The notes below the pieces were generated by a model. That model saw only the letters and a list, made by a program, of their open reading frames with translations. It was not told the DNA's origin and did no database searches. Both the position numbers and the translations under genes were made by a program. A stretch of 64,000 nt of DNA from an uncultured Candidatus Melainabacteria bacterium (GTDB lineage: Bacteria; Cyanobacteriota; Vampirovibrionia; Gastranaerophilales; Gastranaerophilaceae): the NCBI GenBank assembly GCA_934718085.1, contig CAKUZL010000001.1, positions 62,001-126,000 on the forward strand, read 5' to 3'. Positions 24,938 through 34,137 of the stretch are shown here, piece by piece. Every line of letters starts with the position of its first letter. Within the stretch, counting starts at the first letter, position 1.

Positions 24938-26056
24938 ATGGGCGACGATCTTCTTGCAAAGAGCTTGGATACGTTTATAAAAGCGGACATGGACAATGCC
25001 TGCCGTACGATTTTGCTTGTCGATGACGAAGAAAACAACATCAAGTTGTTAAAGCGGACTTTTCGAGGAAATTACAATATTTTGACGGCTTCGAACGGTG
25101 AAGAGGCGCTTGATCTCGTGAACAGAGAGGGCGATAACATTTCGCTTATCGTGAGCGACCAAAAAATGCCCCGGATGGAGGGTACGGAGTTTTTGAAACG
25201 GGTGAACGAGACTCATCCCGGAATAATAAAAATTCTCCTGACGGCGCACCAGGACAGCGATATCATTGTTTCTGCGATAAACGATTGCAGGTTGTATCAG
25301 TACGTGTTGAAACCGTTTGATCCCGAGGAACTTAAGGTTTCGGTCGATAACGGGCTGAAAACCTATATGTTGACTTCCCGGAAAAATTTAATAACGAACG
25401 ACCTGAAAGAACTTTTTTATAAGACAATAAAGGCGATTTCGTCCGCGCTTGATGCCAAAGACCCTTATACTCACGGGCATTCGCTTCGCGTTACGATTTA
25501 TTCGCTGATTTTGGCGAAACACGCGGGGCTCAACGACCATGCTCTCGAGGAACTCGAAACGGCGGGGCTTTTACACGACATCGGGAAAATAGGTATTCCC
25601 CAAAATATTTTATGCAAGACGTCAAGGCTTACGGAAGAAGAATTTGCGGTGATGAAAAGCCATGCCGAAAACGGCGAAAAAATGATTAAAAACGTAAAAA
25701 AACTCGAATCGGTCGCAAAATGGCTGAAATGTCATCACGAACGTTGGGACGGGCGCGGATATCCTTCGGGGCTGAAAGGGCTCGAAATTCCTTTGTATGC
25801 CCGAATAATCGCGATTGCGGACACTTACGACGCGATGACGTCAAATCGTTCTTACAGAAAGGCACTTCCGCACGAGGTCGCGATTAAAGAGATAAAAAAT
25901 TTTGCGGGAATTCAGTTTGACCCCGAGCTTGCAAAGTTGTTTGTTGAAAATGAGGCGGAAGTAAAGGCTGCTCACGATAATCCCGAAGAATATTACGAAA
26001 AATTGAGCTTTTTGAGAAAACGCGTCAACAGTTTTGACGAATGCGCAAAAAAATAA
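24938..26056 (+). CDS. Response regulator with HD-GYP c-di-GMP phosphodiesterase output
   Basis: 372 aa. The receiver domain (about 22-140) has ILLVDDEENN, phospho-acceptor aspartate 74 in IVSDQKMP, and lysine 125 in LKPFD. The HD-GYP domain (about 165-350) shows HGHSLRV, LLHDIGKIGIP and HHERWDGRGYPSGLKG with the GYP triad, plus ADTYDAMTSNRSYRKAL. It should degrade cyclic di-GMP in response to a histidine kinase, which is not in this window. A conventional promoter precedes it; ribosome site GAGGTTAGG. Monocistronic. Confidence 0.95.
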   Translation: MGDDLLAKSLDTFIKADMDNACRTILLVDDEENNIKLLKRTFRGNYNILTASNGEEALDLVNREGDNISLIVSDQKMPRMEGTEFLKRVNETHPGIIKILLTAHQDSDIIVSAINDCRLYQYVLKPFDPEELKVSVDNGLKTYMLTSRKNLITNDLKELFYKTIKAISSALDAKDPYTHGHSLRVTIYSLILAKHAGLNDHALEELETAGLLHDIGKIGIPQNILCKTSRLTEEEFAVMKSHAENGEKMIKNVKKLESVAKWLKCHHERWDGRGYPSGLKGLEIPLYARIIAIADTYDAMTSNRSYRKALPHEVAIKEIKNFAGIQFDPELAKLFVENEAEVKAAHDNPEEYYEKLSFLRKRVNSFDECAKK

Positions 26057-26271
26057 CGGATAGCCGGCAAAGTCGGAGTTTATGGGGCTTTAGTCGGTGC
26101 TCAATCGCAGGGCTTACCGGTTTTTTTGTGCGGTGAGGTGTCTTTTTTCGACATGTTGCGCACGAGAACCGTTTATCCGAATATTTGACATGATGCTGTC
26201 TTTATTTTCGGGCTTTCGGGGCGATATTTTTTTTGATGTTGTGAATGATTAAGTTTTTACATTTTTGTCGA
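26057..26271. other. Intergenic sequence before the 26366 operon
   Basis: Contains a possible weak hairpin ending TTACCGGTTTTTTT (about 26113-26126). Otherwise A/T-rich spacer leading to the promoter at 26272. No gene. Confidence 0.4.
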
Positions 26272-26341
26272 ATTGTAAACTTTTGTAAAAACACATCAAA
26301 AAACATGCAAATTTTGACCCTCCGATGTTTTTTTATATACG
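26272..26341 (+). promoter_or_regulatory. Three-part promoter of the 26366-27616 operon
   Basis: The minus strand at 26272-26289 reads TTTACAAA-AG-TTTACAAT. GCAAATTTT starts at 26307, 34 nt after the first half-site, and TGTTTTTTTATATA starts exactly 19 nt later at 26326. Confidence 0.7.
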
Positions 26342-26365
26342 GAAGGGTTTAAAAAAAGGCAAAAT

Positions 26366-27616
26366 ATGGAAAATCTCTCGACAATCGGCAATAATCGAAT
26401 ACAGACGGCGAATTTAAAGCCGGGAACGGCGACCGCGCAGACGGCAAACCCCGCGAAGATGCCTTCGTTTAAAGGCGCTCCGACGGAAGGTGCGTCAAAA
26501 GCGGTCACTTATTACGCTCCGAACGTTTGGGGCAAGGTCGGAAAATTCATCGAACAGAATTTTTCCAAAAAGTTGACCGACTTGACAAACGCGGCGGTAA
26601 CTGCTGTCGGAACGTCAATTGTTGCGCCGATTTTCATCGTTTGTAACCCTCTGTCCAAGGCTTCGAAAGAAGATAGGGAATATTCGGCATGGCGTCAACC
26701 GCTTTCCGCGATTATCGCGTTCGGAGGGCAATTCCTTGCAACAAAGCCGTTTATGGCTTTTGCGGACAGAGCTTCGACAACGTATCTTCAGCCTGCGGAA
26801 AAGGGTGCTCCGTTGCAGTTGCAATTGAGCCTTGATGCCGCAAAATCGTTCCTCGAAACAGAACCGAAATATAAAGAACTTTCGGCAAAAATTTCGTGGA
26901 TTGATAAGTTAAAGGCGAAAATCAGTCCGAGTTGGGCTTCCAAAGAATGGCAGGATTATAACAATGCGTTGACTGCAGACGCGAAACAGCAGCTTGAGGA
27001 ACAAAAGCAGGGCATGGTTGAAAAGTTTATTCACCAATCTCGCGAAGAAATCGAAAAAATGTCGGACGGAGACCTTGCAAAGTTCAAAAAAGGCGAAGCT
27101 GCCGAGTTGCTTGAAGTCAGAGGTCGTACGGCGGAACTTAAAAAAGAATGTAAAGTCGGCTGGTGGGACGAACTTGTAGAAGCCGTTTGCGGGAACAATT
27201 ACGAAACATCGGCAATGAAAGAATTTAAACAAAAATACGGCACGGAACTTACTTCCGAAAGTTCGTCGCTTGCACAAAAAGAAGTGGCGAAAATCAAGAG
27301 CGAAGCCGCAAAAGCGGGACAATGCGTCAAAGAGGCTCTCTTTAACTTTAAAGCGAATAAGATCTGCGAAGGTAAGTTTAATGACTTGAAGGCGGCATTC
27401 GGCAGAAGAAGGAACATTTTGAGTATCTGCTTGAACCTGTTGACTTTGCCGGTAACGTGTACAATTTTGAACTGGGCTTATCCTAAATTCGCAAACTGGG
27501 TAATGGGCGTGAAAAAGGACGACGCGAAGGGAGAAGCTCCGAAAGAAGCTGCCGTAAAGCCCGATACGTCGGTGAAAACGGCGAATAAGAAAGCAACCGA
27601 AGGGGGTGCGGCATAA
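26366..27616 (+). CDS. Unknown membrane protein, first of a coupled paralogous pair (416 aa)
   Basis: The N terminus is polar with an FKG motif (PSFKGAPTEG near 33-42). Two membrane segments follow (about 75-93 and 112-130), with the family signature APIF...SKEDREYSAWRQPL between them. A long charged helical region (150-340) leads to a C-terminal hydrophobic stretch (RRNILSICLNLLTLPVTCTI, then WAYPKFANWVM) and a lysine/glutamate tail. The signature recurs in proteins at 61656 and 62300. Stop and next start overlap as TAATG. Function unknown. Confidence 0.8.
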   Translation: MENLSTIGNNRIQTANLKPGTATAQTANPAKMPSFKGAPTEGASKAVTYYAPNVWGKVGKFIEQNFSKKLTDLTNAAVTAVGTSIVAPIFIVCNPLSKASKEDREYSAWRQPLSAIIAFGGQFLATKPFMAFADRASTTYLQPAEKGAPLQLQLSLDAAKSFLETEPKYKELSAKISWIDKLKAKISPSWASKEWQDYNNALTADAKQQLEEQKQGMVEKFIHQSREEIEKMSDGDLAKFKKGEAAELLEVRGRTAELKKECKVGWWDELVEAVCGNNYETSAMKEFKQKYGTELTSESSSLAQKEVAKIKSEAAKAGQCVKEALFNFKANKICEGKFNDLKAAFGRRRNILSICLNLLTLPVTCTILNWAYPKFANWVMGVKKDDAKGEAPKEAAVKPDTSVKTANKKATEGGAA

Positions 27617-28578
27617 TGAGTATCAATAACGTAGGAAACAGTCTTGCAAATAACGCGGTGTCGAATTCTCTCGGCAAAATGCTAAAGGCCGCGACTTCCA
27701 AGGAAAATTGTGTCGGACGGTTTGTCCACGATACATTTATCAAAAATGACGGTCGTTTGGCGACGGGTGCCGCGGCAACGATATTTTCGGTTATCGCAAA
27801 AGACATTGTCGGGTGCGTGTTCTATGTTTATCAGTCGTTGACAAACAAAGAAATTCCCGAAGACAAAAGAGGTTTCGTTGCGGCTCTCGACTTTGCAAAC
27901 GGCGCGATGAACCTTGTCGGACAATTGGCATTGGTTCCGGTTCTGGACTTTGTCGGAGGAAAGATTTTTGACGGCGTTTTATCGGGCAATATGCTTGCGG
28001 ATGCCAAAAACACGGCTTCCGATGCGCTTAAAACCAGACAGGGCTTGAAGGCGGGCTGGAAATTGTTATTCTCGCTTGCAATGTGTCAAATCTTTGCAAA
28101 ACGTGTAATTACTCCGTTGTTTGCAACTCCGATGGCGGGCAAAATCAAAGACCATTACAAGATAAAAGATATCGAAAAACAACTTGCGGAAGGCAAGGAG
28201 CTTCAATCGAAAGACGTGCTGTTCTACGGAAATGTTTTGGACGAAAAAGTAAAAGCGGGCAAGAAGCTTACCGCGGCGCAACAGGCGTTTTTGGACAAAA
28301 ACCCCGCCGAAACGAGAGTTGCCGTCGCAAAGGCGGAAGGTTCGGAAAAATCCGAAAAAACGGAAAAGGCGGAGTCTGCTCCCGAAACTAAAAAGGCTGA
28401 ACAACCCGAAAAGTCGGAAAAAGTCGACTCGAAAGCCGACGAAAAAGTCGAAACCAAACCTGCGGAAAATTTTGCGGCAAAATTGCCGAAGGAACCGGAG
28501 TTCGAGAAAAACGCGGACAAAAATATCAATAATATCAAAAACGAACAGGACGAAATTTTAAAGAACTTAAAAGTATAA
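27616..28578 (+). CDS. Unknown membrane protein, second of a coupled pair (320 aa)
   Basis: Begins at the TAATG overlap with the preceding gene. Membrane segments at about 51-75 and 95-113 flank a charged loop (SLTNKEIPEDKRGFVAALDF), resembling the SKEDREYSA loop of its neighbour. A third hydrophobic block (WKLLFSLAMCQIFAKRVITPLFATP) precedes a long lysine/glutamate-rich tail of about 110 residues with low-complexity SEKSEKTEKAES-type runs. Probably acts with its neighbour at the membrane; function unknown. A strong terminator follows at 28620. Confidence 0.8.
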   Translation: MSINNVGNSLANNAVSNSLGKMLKAATSKENCVGRFVHDTFIKNDGRLATGAAATIFSVIAKDIVGCVFYVYQSLTNKEIPEDKRGFVAALDFANGAMNLVGQLALVPVLDFVGGKIFDGVLSGNMLADAKNTASDALKTRQGLKAGWKLLFSLAMCQIFAKRVITPLFATPMAGKIKDHYKIKDIEKQLAEGKELQSKDVLFYGNVLDEKVKAGKKLTAAQQAFLDKNPAETRVAVAKAEGSEKSEKTEKAESAPETKKAEQPEKSEKVDSKADEKVETKPAENFAAKLPKEPEFEKNADKNINNIKNEQDEILKNLKV

Positions 28579-28619
28579 AATTTTTATCCCTATTTATTAC
28601 AAACTTTTCAACTTGATTA

Positions 28620-28650
28620 CCCCCGCCGAAAACGCGGGGGTTTTTATTTT
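28620..28650 (+). terminator. Terminator of the 26366-27616 operon
   Basis: CCCCCGC (28620-28626) pairs with GCGGGGG (28634-28640), followed by TTTTTATTTTT. Confidence 0.9.
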
Positions 28651-28801
28651 TCGACTTACAGCTTTGAGCCTTTCGAAAAAAAGCTCTCCGAAAATGTGAG
28701 GAGTTTGTAATTAATCGGGTTAATAAAATTTTACAATCTCGTTTATCCTTGATTTTACGGTCTCTTAAGGTTTTTTTGAAGTCTTGCGGGAGTTCGGGCG
28801 C

Positions 28802-28836
28802 GCAATTTTTTGAAGGCAAATGTTTTTATATAAATG
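28802..28836 (+). promoter_or_regulatory. Orphan accessory-type promoter
   Basis: GCAATTTTTT at 28802 and TGTTTTTATATAAATG at 28821, 19 nt apart. The next thing downstream is a hairpin terminator at 28874, not a gene. Confidence 0.55.
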
Positions 28837-28873
28837 AATCATATTTATTATCCCTATTAAAAAATCTTGACAT

Positions 28874-28903
28874 CCCCGCCGGAGACGACGGGGTTTTATT
28901 TTT
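28874..28903 (+). terminator. Hairpin terminator after the orphan promoter
   Basis: CCCCG (28874-28878) pairs with CGGGG (28889-28893), followed by TTTTATTTTT. It is the counterpart of the terminator at 28620. Confidence 0.65.
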
Positions 28904-29055
28904 GCCCGGAATTGCTTGCAATAACTTTTCCGACGGAGGTTTTTCGAACTCCGGGATTTTCGGGTCGACCGGCTTAATATAAATTTACAATTCTTGCGAC
29001 GGCGCTTTTAACGGTTTTTCGAAGGTTTTTTGACCCCCGTTCGACGTTCGGGCAT

Positions 29056-29090
29056 GCAATTTTTAACGGCACGATGTTTTTATATAAATA
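29056..29090 (+). promoter_or_regulatory. Accessory-type promoter of the 29130 gene
   Basis: GCAATTTTT at 29056 and TGTTTTTATATAAATA at 29075, 19 nt apart. The TTTACAA word lies 72 nt before the G instead of about 34. Confidence 0.65.
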
Positions 29091-29129
29091 CGATATATTT
29101 TTTAAAGAAAAAACAAGAAGGGAGAAAAC

Positions 29130-31118
29130 ATGGGAGAGAATATCGGAAATACGGATATGAAGTTATTTTTCGCGATAAAGGCGAACCTTGCGGGGATTAC
29201 GGGAAAAAGCGAAAGTGTCGAAAAAACGCAAACAATGACGGAGTCGATATTTCGGTCGACGTTGCCTGGTTCGGTCGTAGATGCGGGAGCAACGGTCAAA
29301 GAGGCGGACAAAAATTTTGACGGTAAGCTGGACGCCGATGAAAGAAAAGATTTGACTAAAAAGCTTACACAACTTGCTTATACGGCGATTTTGACGGCAG
29401 CGGTAAACGAACCCGCGATAAAAACGGAGGATGAAACCGTTTTGAAGAATGTCGGAAAAAGCGAAACCGTGTACGAAAATGCCTTCGAAGGCGAAAAAGT
29501 CGTAAACGAAGGCGCGCCGAGATTTGAGACAAAACTTCAACCGGACTCTAATGACATTACAACGACGGGGCAAATGGTTGTAAACCTCAATAAAGGTACG
29601 CGTTTGCCGAGAATTTCTCCGACGATGACTCCTCCCGATACAATAGAGCCGTCAAAAACTTTTACCGAATTTACGAACAAAATCAAAAACGGAGATTTTT
29701 CGGAGTTTAATTATTGGTACAAGCAGTGCGGCGGAGCGTTTTACGACAGAGGTCAAAGTACAGGTAAAGTCGGTTCGACCGCGGAAGAATTTTTCGAAAA
29801 ACTTTTGTCTTCGAAAGGGGCAATAAAAAACAATATATGCGTTAATTCGGCGGATTTCGGGGCTCAGGTGTTCAAAGCCGCGGGATACGATGCCGGTGTC
29901 GTAATGGGCGGCAATTCGAAAGGGAAGCCGCATTCCTATCTTATCGCCGATCTTAAAAACGGGCAATATATGATAAACGACTACGGAAAAGCGTACATTA
30001 TCGATGCCAAAAACGCGGATGCCGCACTGAATAAGTTTTTTGAACAAACGGGATACGCCGCTTCGGGTACGATTGCAGGCGCAACGTTTAATAACGGGGG
30101 TTCGGTGAATTCGACGGGGTTGCCGTACGCTCCGACTGCGCCTGTGGGCAGTGATGTTTCGGTATCGACGCCGACGGGAACTGTTTATTCAAAATTCGAA
30201 ACCGACCCCGAAGGCAGGACGACGGGTGCCGAATATCGTGAAAAATCGGGTGTCGACGGCGAAAGACATACCTCGTTGGGCATCCAAAATCTTAAAAACG
30301 GAAGAGGCAGCAAGATTTATTTGAACGCAAAAGATACACCGAATACGAATGTTCTCGATGTAGATGTAACGGGATTTCAAAAAATCGCGGGCGGCGGCAA
30401 TTTTGCAGTGTCTTCGTACGAAAAACTTAACGCAAAAGTTTCGGATTCAATTCCTTCGGGAACGGTCGAACTCGGTGCTGCGGGGGCGTTGAACGTCAGC
30501 GAAAAAATCGACGATTCGGGCACCGTTTCGGAACGCTTGACCGTATACGGCGGCGCGGGTGTTCGTTTGGAGGACAATCCGAACAATAAAAGCGGAAATG
30601 TCGGCGAGCTCGGCGCAGGCAACACCGTACATTTTGAAAGAACCTTGCACGCGGGCGTTTTGAGTACAAAGTCCGACCAAAACGGAAACGAACAAACTTT
30701 GGGCGCAGAAGTTTTTAAATCGGGTGATAACCACACCGAAATCAACCTTACCGCGTCGAAATCAAAGGTAAAAATCAACGATAACAACGAAGTCGAAAAG
30801 GACGGAGTATTTTTCGGTGCAACCGCGCGTTCGGCGCAGGCAAAAACGGGTATAAAACGCAATTCTCAAGCTGCCGAGGCAGGTTACTCGAAAGAAATTC
30901 GTCACTCTGACGGAACGGGACAATTTTATTCCGTAACGGCAAGTGTCGATAACGTTTCGGGGTTCGGACTCGGCGCATCGGCAACGTTCGGAAACGTTTC
31001 GTCGATTCCCGATGCTCAAAAAGCCCGTTCGGATGCGAAAGATGCCGTGGAAGAGTTGTTTAGCAAAAAATCGAAACTTGCGGATACAAAATTTACCCGC
31101 GGCGGCGAAGAGCTTTAA
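29130..31118 (+). CDS. Transglutaminase-like EF-hand protein with beta-rich C terminus (662 aa)
   Basis: The ATG has AAGGGAG upstream and no signal peptide is visible. Residues 60-71 (DKNFDGKLDADE) form a canonical EF-hand calcium loop. A papain/transglutaminase-like core follows: Cys237 in NNICVNSADFG, His268 in KPHSYLIADL and Asp284 in MINDYG, in the right order and spacing for a C-H-D triad. The C-terminal 350 residues are glycine- and threonine-rich alternating sequence, suggesting many beta-strands. Substrate and location are unknown. Preceded by one of the best accessory promoters. Confidence 0.75.
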   Translation: MGENIGNTDMKLFFAIKANLAGITGKSESVEKTQTMTESIFRSTLPGSVVDAGATVKEADKNFDGKLDADERKDLTKKLTQLAYTAILTAAVNEPAIKTEDETVLKNVGKSETVYENAFEGEKVVNEGAPRFETKLQPDSNDITTTGQMVVNLNKGTRLPRISPTMTPPDTIEPSKTFTEFTNKIKNGDFSEFNYWYKQCGGAFYDRGQSTGKVGSTAEEFFEKLLSSKGAIKNNICVNSADFGAQVFKAAGYDAGVVMGGNSKGKPHSYLIADLKNGQYMINDYGKAYIIDAKNADAALNKFFEQTGYAASGTIAGATFNNGGSVNSTGLPYAPTAPVGSDVSVSTPTGTVYSKFETDPEGRTTGAEYREKSGVDGERHTSLGIQNLKNGRGSKIYLNAKDTPNTNVLDVDVTGFQKIAGGGNFAVSSYEKLNAKVSDSIPSGTVELGAAGALNVSEKIDDSGTVSERLTVYGGAGVRLEDNPNNKSGNVGELGAGNTVHFERTLHAGVLSTKSDQNGNEQTLGAEVFKSGDNHTEINLTASKSKVKINDNNEVEKDGVFFGATARSAQAKTGIKRNSQAAEAGYSKEIRHSDGTGQFYSVTASVDNVSGFGLGASATFGNVSSIPDAQKARSDAKDAVEELFSKKSKLADTKFTRGGEEL

Positions 31119-31303
31119 ACCCTATTTGAAACGATTTTTCGATGTTCTTCGGGTGTGTGACCTCCCGTCGTGTCGGGGTGTTCGACCTATCTGTTCGTTG
31201 GGGAGTGAGACTGCCGAAACAGAGAAAAGTACACAAACCCGAAACGGCAGGGTGTTGTCGGGCTCGGCATCAATCCGAAAATATGATTTTTCGCCGTCGA
31301 AGA

Positions 31304-32857
31304 CTACGCGTAGACAAACGGCGGGCCGTTTTTGATTTCGGCAAGAACCGATTCCAAAGTTTCGTTGAAAGCCTTTTTGTCGTTTGATTTTGCGGTTTTT
31401 TCAAGTGTTCTCAAAAGCGGCGCGACAACGCTTTGTTTTTTTGAGTAAAAATTCTTTAATTCCGTTTCCACAAGGCGTTTTTGAAGGTTTAAATCCGTTT
31501 CGGCGTTTGCTTTTTTGACTTCGACGTCCTTGATTGCTTCGGCGCAGGCGTTTCCGACGTAGCCGAGCCCCGAAACCGCCGTGATTACCGCCGAAAGCAT
31601 TCCGAGCGGCTTTGAGTCGAGGTTCATCATCCAGTTGTAAAAATGACCCTTTGCGTCGTCGTTATACGAGTAATATTGCAGTTTCCCGACAGTTCCTCCG
31701 AGCGCGCCGGGTGTCTCGGTGAAAACTTCGTTTGAGCGTTCGAGCGCGCGCAGAACGTTTTCCGTCATGTCGGCGGGAGCGTTGATTTTTGCAAGGATTT
31801 TTTTTGCAAAATCGTATTTAAAATTATACATTTTTAAAACGTCGGCGATAAGATTTTTGTTTTCGGGCGAAACCGTCGTTGCGCTTGTTTTTTCGATAAG
31901 GGCGGTGATTTTGGACATAATCGACTCGTGAGTCGCCCCGATAAATTCGTTTAATTTCTTGATGTCTTTGTAAGCCGAAATTCCGCATAAAACCGAGAAT
32001 GCTACCGTTCCCGCACCGATTAAAAAGTCTTTGTGCTTTTCGAAGAAAGACGGAGCTTTTTCGTTTTCAGCGGGTTGTTTTTCGGGCGTTTCCGCGGCAA
32101 ACGACTGTTTTTTCATTCGTTCTGCTTTTTTGAGAGTGTCCGCCATCATTGCGCCGATAATTTCGTTTTTCCCTTGAAATGCTTGAGTTTCTACCTCAAT
32201 AAGGTTGTCCCTGAAATCTTTGTTGATGTCGGCTTCGCGTTTTTTTATCCAGACGTCTTTAAACCCGTCGACAAAATTTTTGAGGATGAGTCCCGTTGCC
32301 GAAAATGCAAAAAACGCCGCGGCGGAGACGATATTTTTTATGTCGGGCGTTCGCAAAGTCATGTACGCAACGAAAAATTCTTCGGTGTTGAGGTTCATGT
32401 TTCTGCCGATGTCGGGAATTTGGTTTTGGGTATTGTTGGAAAAATTTTTATAATTATTTTTCAGAGACAAATCTTTGACCATTTTTTGAAGGTCTGAAAA
32501 GTTTTCGAGGTTGGGAACCTTGAGTTTCGATTTAGCGACGAAATTTGCGATTTTAGCCGTTCCCGCGACCGCTGCGGAGAGGGCGAGTGTAATTCCCGCA
32601 AGTAACAGAAACGGATTTTTTTTGTTTTGTTGTTCGGGTTCGGGTTTTTTGTCGAAAACCGGCATCTTGACGTCTTCTGTGTCGGCGATAAGAAATTTCT
32701 GCCGCAACCCGTCCGAATACGACATATTTATGAGCATAGCACTTTTGCTGTCGAGAATTTTCCTCTTGTCGGCGTTTGTGCGATGTTCCGTTTCCCGTCT
32801 CGTGGATGCGTCGTTATAATGACCTGCTCTTAAATTGTAATAGTTCTCATACCCCAT
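31304..32857 (-). CDS. Unknown four-TM membrane protein (517 aa)
   Basis: The N-terminal 80 residues are polar. Hydrophobic segments lie near 82-106 (NPFLLLAGITLALSAAVAGT), 177-200, 275-295 and 432-452, separated by long charged helical regions. No catalytic motif. It shares general architecture with the other unknown membrane proteins here but has a conventional promoter (TTGACG-17-TAAAAT) rather than the accessory type. Convergent with the transglutaminase-like gene. Confidence 0.75.
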   Translation of the reverse strand: MGYENYYNLRAGHYNDASTRRETEHRTNADKRKILDSKSAMLINMSYSDGLRQKFLIADTEDVKMPVFDKKPEPEQQNKKNPFLLLAGITLALSAAVAGTAKIANFVAKSKLKVPNLENFSDLQKMVKDLSLKNNYKNFSNNTQNQIPDIGRNMNLNTEEFFVAYMTLRTPDIKNIVSAAAFFAFSATGLILKNFVDGFKDVWIKKREADINKDFRDNLIEVETQAFQGKNEIIGAMMADTLKKAERMKKQSFAAETPEKQPAENEKAPSFFEKHKDFLIGAGTVAFSVLCGISAYKDIKKLNEFIGATHESIMSKITALIEKTSATTVSPENKNLIADVLKMYNFKYDFAKKILAKINAPADMTENVLRALERSNEVFTETPGALGGTVGKLQYYSYNDDAKGHFYNWMMNLDSKPLGMLSAVITAVSGLGYVGNACAEAIKDVEVKKANAETDLNLQKRLVETELKNFYSKKQSVVAPLLRTLEKTAKSNDKKAFNETLESVLAEIKNGPPFVYA

Positions 32858-32863
32858 GCTTTC

Positions 32864-32892
32864 ATTTTAAAAAAAATACAACCCTCCGTCAA
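32864..32892 (-). promoter_or_regulatory. Sigma-70-like promoter of the 31304-32857 gene
   Basis: On the minus strand TTGACG and TAAAAT are separated by 17 nt, ending only 7 nt before the ATG. The mRNA would be almost leaderless. Confidence 0.45.
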
Positions 32893-33015
32893 CGAAAATA
32901 CCCCACATTTGTAACAATTGTGAAGAACCTCCCGAAATAAAGATTATGTTAAGAAACGGGCATATTTTTGTTCGTTGTGATAAACTTTAGGGTAAGGAAG
33001 AATAAGGAGAGAAAA

Positions 33016-34137
33016 ATGATACCTATTTTGGATTTGAAACGACAATATAAACAAACTGGCGCCGAAATCGAAGAAAAAGTTTTGGACGTTCTTCGTTCCG
33101 GGGCGTATATTTTGGGTAAATATAACAAAGAATTGGAAGAAAAATTTTCGAAATATTGCGGATGTAAGCACTCCGTAACGTTGAACTCGGGAACGGATGC
33201 GCTGCACTTGGCTTTGAGAGCTTTGGACATAGGAGCGGGCGATGAAGTCATTACAACCGCGTTTACGTTTGTCGCAACGACCGAAGCCATCGGAATTGTC
33301 GGCGCAAAGCCTGTTTTTGCCGATATTAATCCCGATACTTTCAATATTGACGCAAACAAAATCGAAGAGCTTATAACCCCGAAAACAAAGGCGATTATAC
33401 CCGTTCATCTTTACGGACAACCCTGCGAGATGGATAAGATTATGGAAATCGCGAAAAAACATAACCTTCGCGTCATCGAAGACTGCTGTCAGGCAATCGG
33501 CGCGACTTATAAAGGTCAAAAAGTCGGAACGTTCGGCGATATCGGATGTTACAGCTTCTTTCCGACCAAAAACCTCGGTGCGATGGGCGACGGAGGCATG
33601 TTGATTACGAACAGCGACGAAATTAAGAAAAGAGTTATCGGTCTTCGCAATCACGGCGGTCAGGTCAGATATTATCACGACGAAATCGGCGTAAATTCGC
33701 GTTTGGACGAAGTTCAGGCTGCTGTTTTGACCGTTAAAATGCAATATATCGACGAATGGAACGAAAAAAGACGCAAAAACGCTTACAATTACAACAAATT
33801 GTTCGCAAATCATCCGGAAGTTCAAACTCCGAAGGAAATCGAAAATTCCTACTGCGTATATCACCAATACACCGTGAAAGTTCCCGCGCGCGATGAAGTC
33901 CACAAAATGTTGCAGGAAAAGGGAATCGGTGCAATGCTTTATTACCCCGTTCCTTTGCACATGCAAAAAGTTCACGCGTATCTGAATATTCCCGAAAATT
34001 CGCTTCCTCACACGGTTGAAGACACGAAATGCGTTTTGTCGCTTCCGATGTTCCCCGAACTTACGGAAGAAGAACAACAAACGGTCGTAAATACCGTCGT
34101 AGAATGCATTAACGCGTGCAAGGCGGCATCATGCTGA
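33016..34137 (+). CDS. DegT/DnrJ/EryC1 family sugar aminotransferase
   Basis: 373 aa from the ATG at 33016 (AAGGAGA upstream). A PLP enzyme that aminates nucleotide-linked keto sugars. LNSGTDALHLALRAL is the cofactor phosphate site, IPVHLYGQPCEM and EDCCQAIGATYKG give the PLP aspartate and glutamine, and SFFPTKNLGAMGDGGM carries the Schiff-base lysine. GVNSRLDEVQAAVL completes the family pattern. It overlaps the parvulin gene and leads a three-gene run with a SIS protein, which suggests a role in amino-sugar or surface polysaccharide synthesis. Confidence 0.9.
   Translation: MIPILDLKRQYKQTGAEIEEKVLDVLRSGAYILGKYNKELEEKFSKYCGCKHSVTLNSGTDALHLALRALDIGAGDEVITTAFTFVATTEAIGIVGAKPVFADINPDTFNIDANKIEELITPKTKAIIPVHLYGQPCEMDKIMEIAKKHNLRVIEDCCQAIGATYKGQKVGTFGDIGCYSFFPTKNLGAMGDGGMLITNSDEIKKRVIGLRNHGGQVRYYHDEIGVNSRLDEVQAAVLTVKMQYIDEWNEKRRKNAYNYNKLFANHPEVQTPKEIENSYCVYHQYTVKVPARDEVHKMLQEKGIGAMLYYPVPLHMQKVHAYLNIPENSLPHTVEDTKCVLSLPMFPELTEEEQQTVVNTVVECINACKAASC

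Larger units (their letters stand above)
28579..29129. repeat. Diverged tandem duplication of a terminator-promoter unit
   Basis: Two units lie head to tail with an offset of 254 nt (264 at their left edge). Each has a G/C hairpin with T tail (28620 and 28874), a TTTACAA word (28730 and 28984), and a GCAATTTT/TGTTTTTATATAAAT promoter (28802 and 29056). The phrase ATCCCTATT marks the left end of both. Only the second promoter has a gene after it. No coding sequence lies between. Confidence 0.75.

Noticed and set aside
32944..34080. A 378-codon frame antisense to the DegT aminotransferase
   Set aside because: The sense strand has all catalytic motifs; the antisense protein has none.
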